64,000 nt of DNA from assembly GCF_002953715.1 (NCBI RefSeq), contig NZ_CP025015.1, positions 310,001-374,000 on the forward strand, read 5' to 3'. This DNA is from Rhizobium leguminosarum (GTDB lineage Bacteria > Pseudomonadota > Alphaproteobacteria > Rhizobiales > Rhizobiaceae). This document shows, one piece after another, positions 61,115-64,000 of the stretch. The notes under the pieces were generated by a model. It saw only the letters and a list, made by a program, of their open reading frames with translations. It searched no databases and was not told where the DNA came from. A program made the translations under genes and the position numbers. Numbering within the stretch: position 1 is the first letter of the stretch; each line of letters begins with the position of its first letter.

Positions 61115-62237
61115 CCGCTTACGATCTGATGTTCTTGCAAGGTAACCACCTAAACGAGCGAGTTTGGTGAGATAGAAGTTTAGCGATCCCGGCGTCGCTT
61201 GCCGGTTGCCTGCGTTGCTGACCATTTGATCGAGGATTTCAATTTCCTGTTCGGTGAGGGCCGCGGTTGGCGGTGTTTCGGGCGCTGTGCACGCGAGCAT
61301 TGTCAACCAGAGCATTCTCCAGCTCATGATGCAAAACACGGCGACGAGGTTTGCCAGTCGATCGGCCGTTCGTAGTCTTGCATCTTCAGCCCGGCAACCG
61401 GACTTGAGGATCTTAGGGAAGACCTCAATCTTCCAGCGCATCGCGTACCATTTGATTTTTTCGACTGCCTCCTCGCAGCTATGCACCTCAAGATCCGTCA
61501 ATAGCTTCCACTCGATGCGCTTGCGGCCGGCCGGAGGGTCGGGCTCTACCGCGTGGATGACGGTAAGGTCCAAAGCAGGGTATCGCTTCTTCTTGCCGAT
61601 GGGCGGCAGCACCCGGATCCGTTTGAATCGGATGTCCAGGTGGACTTTGGTGACCTCATCGGTGTCGGCGCGAACTTCGATGAGATGCCGGCCGACAGTT
61701 TCAACATCGCGCATTTCAGCCGATATCGTGTGATCCCCGTTGCCAGCCAGCCGGTCGACGACGGTGCGCACGACGAAGTGCGTGCCAAGCTCCTTGGTCA
61801 GGCAGTAGAGTTCGTAGATATCACTTTCGCGATCGCCTACATGAATGCATCGGTCTGGCTGACCGAGAAGCGTGAGGGATTGGCACAGATTTTCAAGCCA
61901 ACGGATGCTTTCCTTGGTTTCGATCGGAACACGTGTCGGATTGACCTTGCGTTTGAGCTGAGCCGTACCCTTGAACTTGTCGCGGCTCCAGAACTTGACG
62001 GCTGCCAACCCTAAGGGTAGCCCATCCAAGGTCACCGCAAGGCTCGAATGCATCAATATCCCGCAGACCGTATGGTGGCGCAGCCGCTCCTGTTTGTCAC
62101 GGCCACTGTTGACGGTCTTCGTAAAGCCAACGGCATGCGGATTGCGGCGCTGATAGGTAAACTCGGTCGTGTCCTGCAGCACCAAGATCGGACCATTGGA
62201 AGCATCGTAGCGTTGAGCGGTCGCGGCGAAATGGCAG

Positions 62238-62762
62238 CGGCGGGATGACATCGTGATCACCATCTTCGACCAACGCGATAAGCATTCCGACGCCGGCAAT
62301 GCCTTGTCGCGCCACGATGCCGAACTCGGCCAAGTGGCCGCGCAAGGCGTTCATAAGCATTGTCCGCTGCCGGATCAAAAGCTCGCGGACCCGATGCAGC
62401 ATCAGCACACTCTGTTGCTCTTCGCTCTTCACCGGAACGAAGCGCATAGTTGGCCGCGTCACCGCCTCGCAGATCGCCTCGGCGTCGGTCGCATCGTTCT
62501 TCTGCCGCTTCACGTAAGGCTTGACGTAAGACGCCGGCATCAACCGAGCCTCGTGACCCAGTGCCATGAGAACCCGAGCCCAGTGGTGTCCGGTCGCGCA
62601 GGCCTCGATTCCGATCAGGCACGGCGGCGATGCCTTGAAGAATCCAACGACATCGTCGCGGCGAAGCCTGCGGCGGCACACGATCGCGCCAGCACCATTG
62701 ACTCCGTGAACCTGAAATATCTGCTTAGCGATATCCAGACCAATTGTGGTAACCTTCTCCAT
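62238..62762 (-). pseudogene. IS110-family transposase, N-terminal half
   Basis: ATG 62762 opens MEKVTTIGLDIAKQIFQVHG, then IEACATGHHWARVLMALG and VKRQKNDATDAEAICEAV, a normal IS110 RuvC-like domain. The sequence breaks after GMLIALVEDGDHDVI at 62238 and runs into IS4 sequence. It is a different IS110 type from the one at 31939-32964. Confidence 0.87.
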
Positions 62763-62847
62763 GGACGCCTCTCCTGATGTGGCTTCGACTGCCACACTTT
62801 GGCATATTGCGATGCCGGGAGCGGAGGCCGTCCACCACATCAGGTCA

Positions 62848-63029
62848 GGCATGACCCAGTTCGGGCGTGCGCTCTCAGAGCTAAACATCGAGATTCTCCG
62901 CGCAAATTGCAGGCAGGTCAAGGGTCGCATCGAGCGGATGAACCGGACGGTGCAGGATCAACTGGTCAAGGAGTTACGGCTGGCTGATATCGGCGATGTG
63001 GAGACTGGCAACGCATTTTTCCTGGCTGC
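62848..63029 (+). pseudogene. ISNCY/IS1202 transposase fragment
   Basis: The plus strand shows GMTQFGRALSELNIEILRAN, RQVKGRIERMNRTVQDQLVK and ELRLADIGDVETGNAFF, nearly the same as the corresponding part of the intact transposase at 30311-31684. Both ends are cut. A 10-bp inverted repeat (CCTGATGTGG 62773-62782 and CCACATCAGG 62835-62844) lies between it and the IS110 fragment. Confidence 0.85.
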
Positions 63030-63086
63030 ATGGAGCACAACTGAAAGTGCAGCCAAAAAGGAGGCCTGCGATTCTTAAACCTACGA

Positions 63087-64000
63087 TCATCTCGCGCTCA
63101 AAAGGGCACGTAACGCTGTGATTGTGAATTGAGCGGAAACGAAGCTCCCATACTCATGCAATTCATCGTCTTTTGATTCATTTGCCTTATCAACCACCAC
63201 TTTGCAGCTAAATACATTTGCTTTATTTATGGAGAGCTCTGCCGCACGATGAAATCCATATATTTCCATATCGATGCCTTGGATTTTTCGGTGTTGCTGC
63301 TTCACAGCTTCAAGGCGTTTTTCGCTTGCGATTACAGCTGATCCGCTGGAGAAAATCGCCATCTTGGGGTTAGATTTGATGCTCGGCCGCACCTCGCCTG
63401 CATATTCTTTCTCCAGTGTCTTCAAAAGATCAGTTTCCTCAACCAATTTCGCGAGCGTACCTCGTGTATTCTGATCGACACTAACCTGATAAGGTTCGGC
63501 TTCCATAATATCACCTAGCCACTTGCCTGACTGATATTCCCAGCAGAGATCTGTGACCAAGAGTTGACCGAGTTTCGCATCCCCAACCCCCGCACAAATA
63601 CCGCTCATGGCAAGTACGCTCGGAGCGTACAGTTCAAGAATTCTTGCCGTGATCGCTGTCGCGTTTACTAATCCCATTCGCGGAAGTTTTACAATTGCAC
63701 CTTGTCGACCATCAATCTCACAATCCCAAAGATCAAGGCCGTGGCGCTGTATGCTCTCAAATTTGAAGCTTGGATCGCTAGCAAATGCGTCGCGTTCCTT
63801 TTTGAGCGCGGCCACGACCACAAACTCGTAGCGACCGCGGTCTCTAGCTTGCGCGAGGAAGATGTCTAAAGCCCGAGACCATACATCACGATTCTCAAAA
63901 TCGTAGATTATACAGCCTCTCGCGGCAAACTGTTCACGGTATCGTTCGGCCTCCTCCGGGAAAGCCGTGATAGCGAGTAAAGGTACTCTTTGACGGCCGG
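63087..64000 (-). CDS. Nucleoside phosphorylase-fold protein with N-terminal extension (5' end outside window)
   Basis: At least 303 residues are visible. The C-terminal part is a PNP/MTA nucleosidase-like domain: YEFVVVAALKKERDAF, VKLPRMGLVNATAITARILE, LAMSGICAGVGDAKLGQLLV, then VTDLCWEYQSG, the substrate-binding MEIYGF and the catalytic-region VVVDKANESKDDE. Before it, ITAFPEEAERYREQFAARGC and VWSRALDIFLAQA look like the end of a response-receiver or Rossmann-like domain. Stand-alone nucleosidases lack this extension. Similar fused phosphorylase proteins are known from bacterial conflict and signalling systems as candidate sensors or nucleotide-cleaving effectors. The gene runs past the right edge, so the full architecture and partners are unseen. 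Confidence 0.75.
   Translation of the reverse strand, partial: GRQRVPLLAITAFPEEAERYREQFAARGCIIYDFENRDVWSRALDIFLAQARDRGRYEFVVVAALKKERDAFASDPSFKFESIQRHGLDLWDCEIDGRQGAIVKLPRMGLVNATAITARILELYAPSVLAMSGICAGVGDAKLGQLLVTDLCWEYQSGKWLGDIMEAEPYQVSVDQNTRGTLAKLVEETDLLKTLEKEYAGEVRPSIKSNPKMAIFSSGSAVIASEKRLEAVKQQHRKIQGIDMEIYGFHRAAELSINKANVFSCKVVVDKANESKDDELHEYGSFVSAQFTITALRALLSAR

Larger units (their letters stand above)
58615..61121 (+). mobile_element. IS66-family insertion sequence, complete, 2507 bp
   Basis: The termini are GTAAGCG and CGCTTAC, flanked by the 8-bp direct repeat GATCTGAT (58607-58614 and 61122-61129). The same octamer occurs once, uninterrupted, in copy 1 of the IS4 element near 29812-29819, confirming the insertion point. 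It carries tnpA, tnpB and tnpC on the plus strand and differs in sequence from the IS66 at 25876-28684. Confidence 0.95.
58488..62237 (-). mobile_element. IS4-family element, copy 2 (inverted), split by IS66 and truncated
   Basis: The right-hand inverted repeat (GTAAGCATTCGGCG, then GCTTGCAATTACCCACATC) is slightly diverged from copy 1. The transposase region is nearly identical to copy 1 but in opposite orientation. It is interrupted by an IS66 element (58615-61121) and its transposase start is lost where it joins an IS110 fragment near 62237. Confidence 0.87.
58512..62237 (-). pseudogene. IS4-family transposase, copy 2, interrupted and 5'-truncated
   Basis: The catalytic part starts within HFAATAQRYDASNGPILVLQ at about 62235 and runs to LGGYLARTSD. 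There the IS66 element enters; the last roughly 35 codons lie at 58512-58614. The protein is identical to copy 1 over hundreds of residues, with a visible difference at FTKTVNSGRD (copy 1 FTKSVNSGRD). The N-terminal DNA-binding domain is gone. Confidence 0.9.

Noticed and set aside
61254..62014. Long plus-strand open frames opposite the IS4 transposase copy 2
   Set aside because: The same antisense frames appear opposite copy 1; they mirror the transposase and show no domain.
1..64000. CRISPR array, tRNA/rRNA genes, nod box or replication origin
   Set aside because: I looked for regular short repeats, cloverleaf-like and rRNA sequence, nod-box patterns and repABC-like genes and saw none; this was by eye, so weak nod boxes could be missed.

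Overview
The window looks like part of a symbiotic plasmid or symbiosis island of a fast-growing rhizobium (Sinorhizobium/Rhizobium/Mesorhizobium type). This rests on three things: rhizobial-type accessory genes (peptide ABC transporter, S9 oligopeptidase, creatinase-like hydrolases, polyamine-type ABC transporter, RpiR/LysR regulators); a dense, nested set of insertion sequences (IS630, IS66, IS4/Tn5-type, IS3, IS481, IS110, IS30, IS21 and ISNCY/IS1202 types); and matches to sigma-54 (-24/-12) promoters, two of them preceded by NifA-type TGT-N10-ACA sites. The species cannot be fixed from the sequence. No rRNA, tRNA, CRISPR array or replication origin was seen.

Layout. 1-5.0 kb (minus): a 23-codon micro-ORF, an oligopeptidase B-like S9 peptidase, a peptide-binding protein and the start of a DppB permease. 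5.7-10.3 kb (plus): a NifA/sigma-54-type promoter, a D-Ala-D-Ala-ligase-like ATP-grasp enzyme, an MFS exporter cleanly split by an IS630 element, and a CapA remnant. 11.2-25.5 kb: a LysR regulator divergent from two CoA-transferase subunits, an M20 deacylase, a thiolase, a GNAT enzyme and a class III aminotransferase; then a CocE-type hydrolase and a spermidine/putrescine-type ABC transporter with fused permeases. 25.5-34.9 kb: a mobile-element bed (an IS4-type element split by an IS66 element, IS30 and ISNCY elements, IS110, decayed IS66/IS481) with a broken methyltransferase gene. 35.0-49.2 kb (minus): an EpmB/KamA-type radical SAM aminomutase with a consensus sigma-54 promoter; an IS3 element split by a 2.6-kb serine-recombinase element; then an array, in transcription order MFS3, UPF0262 remnant, MFS2 (with NifA/sigma-54-type sites), small ORF, ATP-grasp ligase 2, KamA-like aminomutase, ATP-grasp ligase 1. 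49.4-58.1 kb: a decaying catabolic region (LysR, thiolase, CoA-transferase and racemase relics) around intact M24 hydrolase, M20 amidohydrolase, AhpD-like and class III aminotransferase genes and a divergent RpiR regulator. 58.5-63.1 kb: a second, inverted IS4-type copy split by a different IS66 element, with IS110 and ISNCY fragments. At the right edge is a partial nucleoside-phosphorylase-fold protein with an N-terminal extension.

Most interesting system. The window carries ATP-grasp ligases, lysine-2,3-aminomutase-type radical SAM enzymes and three paralogous MFS_3 exporters, several under sigma-54/NifA-like promoters. I infer a symbiosis-regulated pathway that makes and exports a small amide- or peptide-like compound, probably containing a beta-amino acid. 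The same window holds peptide import, peptidase and amino-acid catabolic genes. The product and these links are inferred, not shown. The first exporter is disrupted and the catabolic side is partly decayed, so the locus is in flux.
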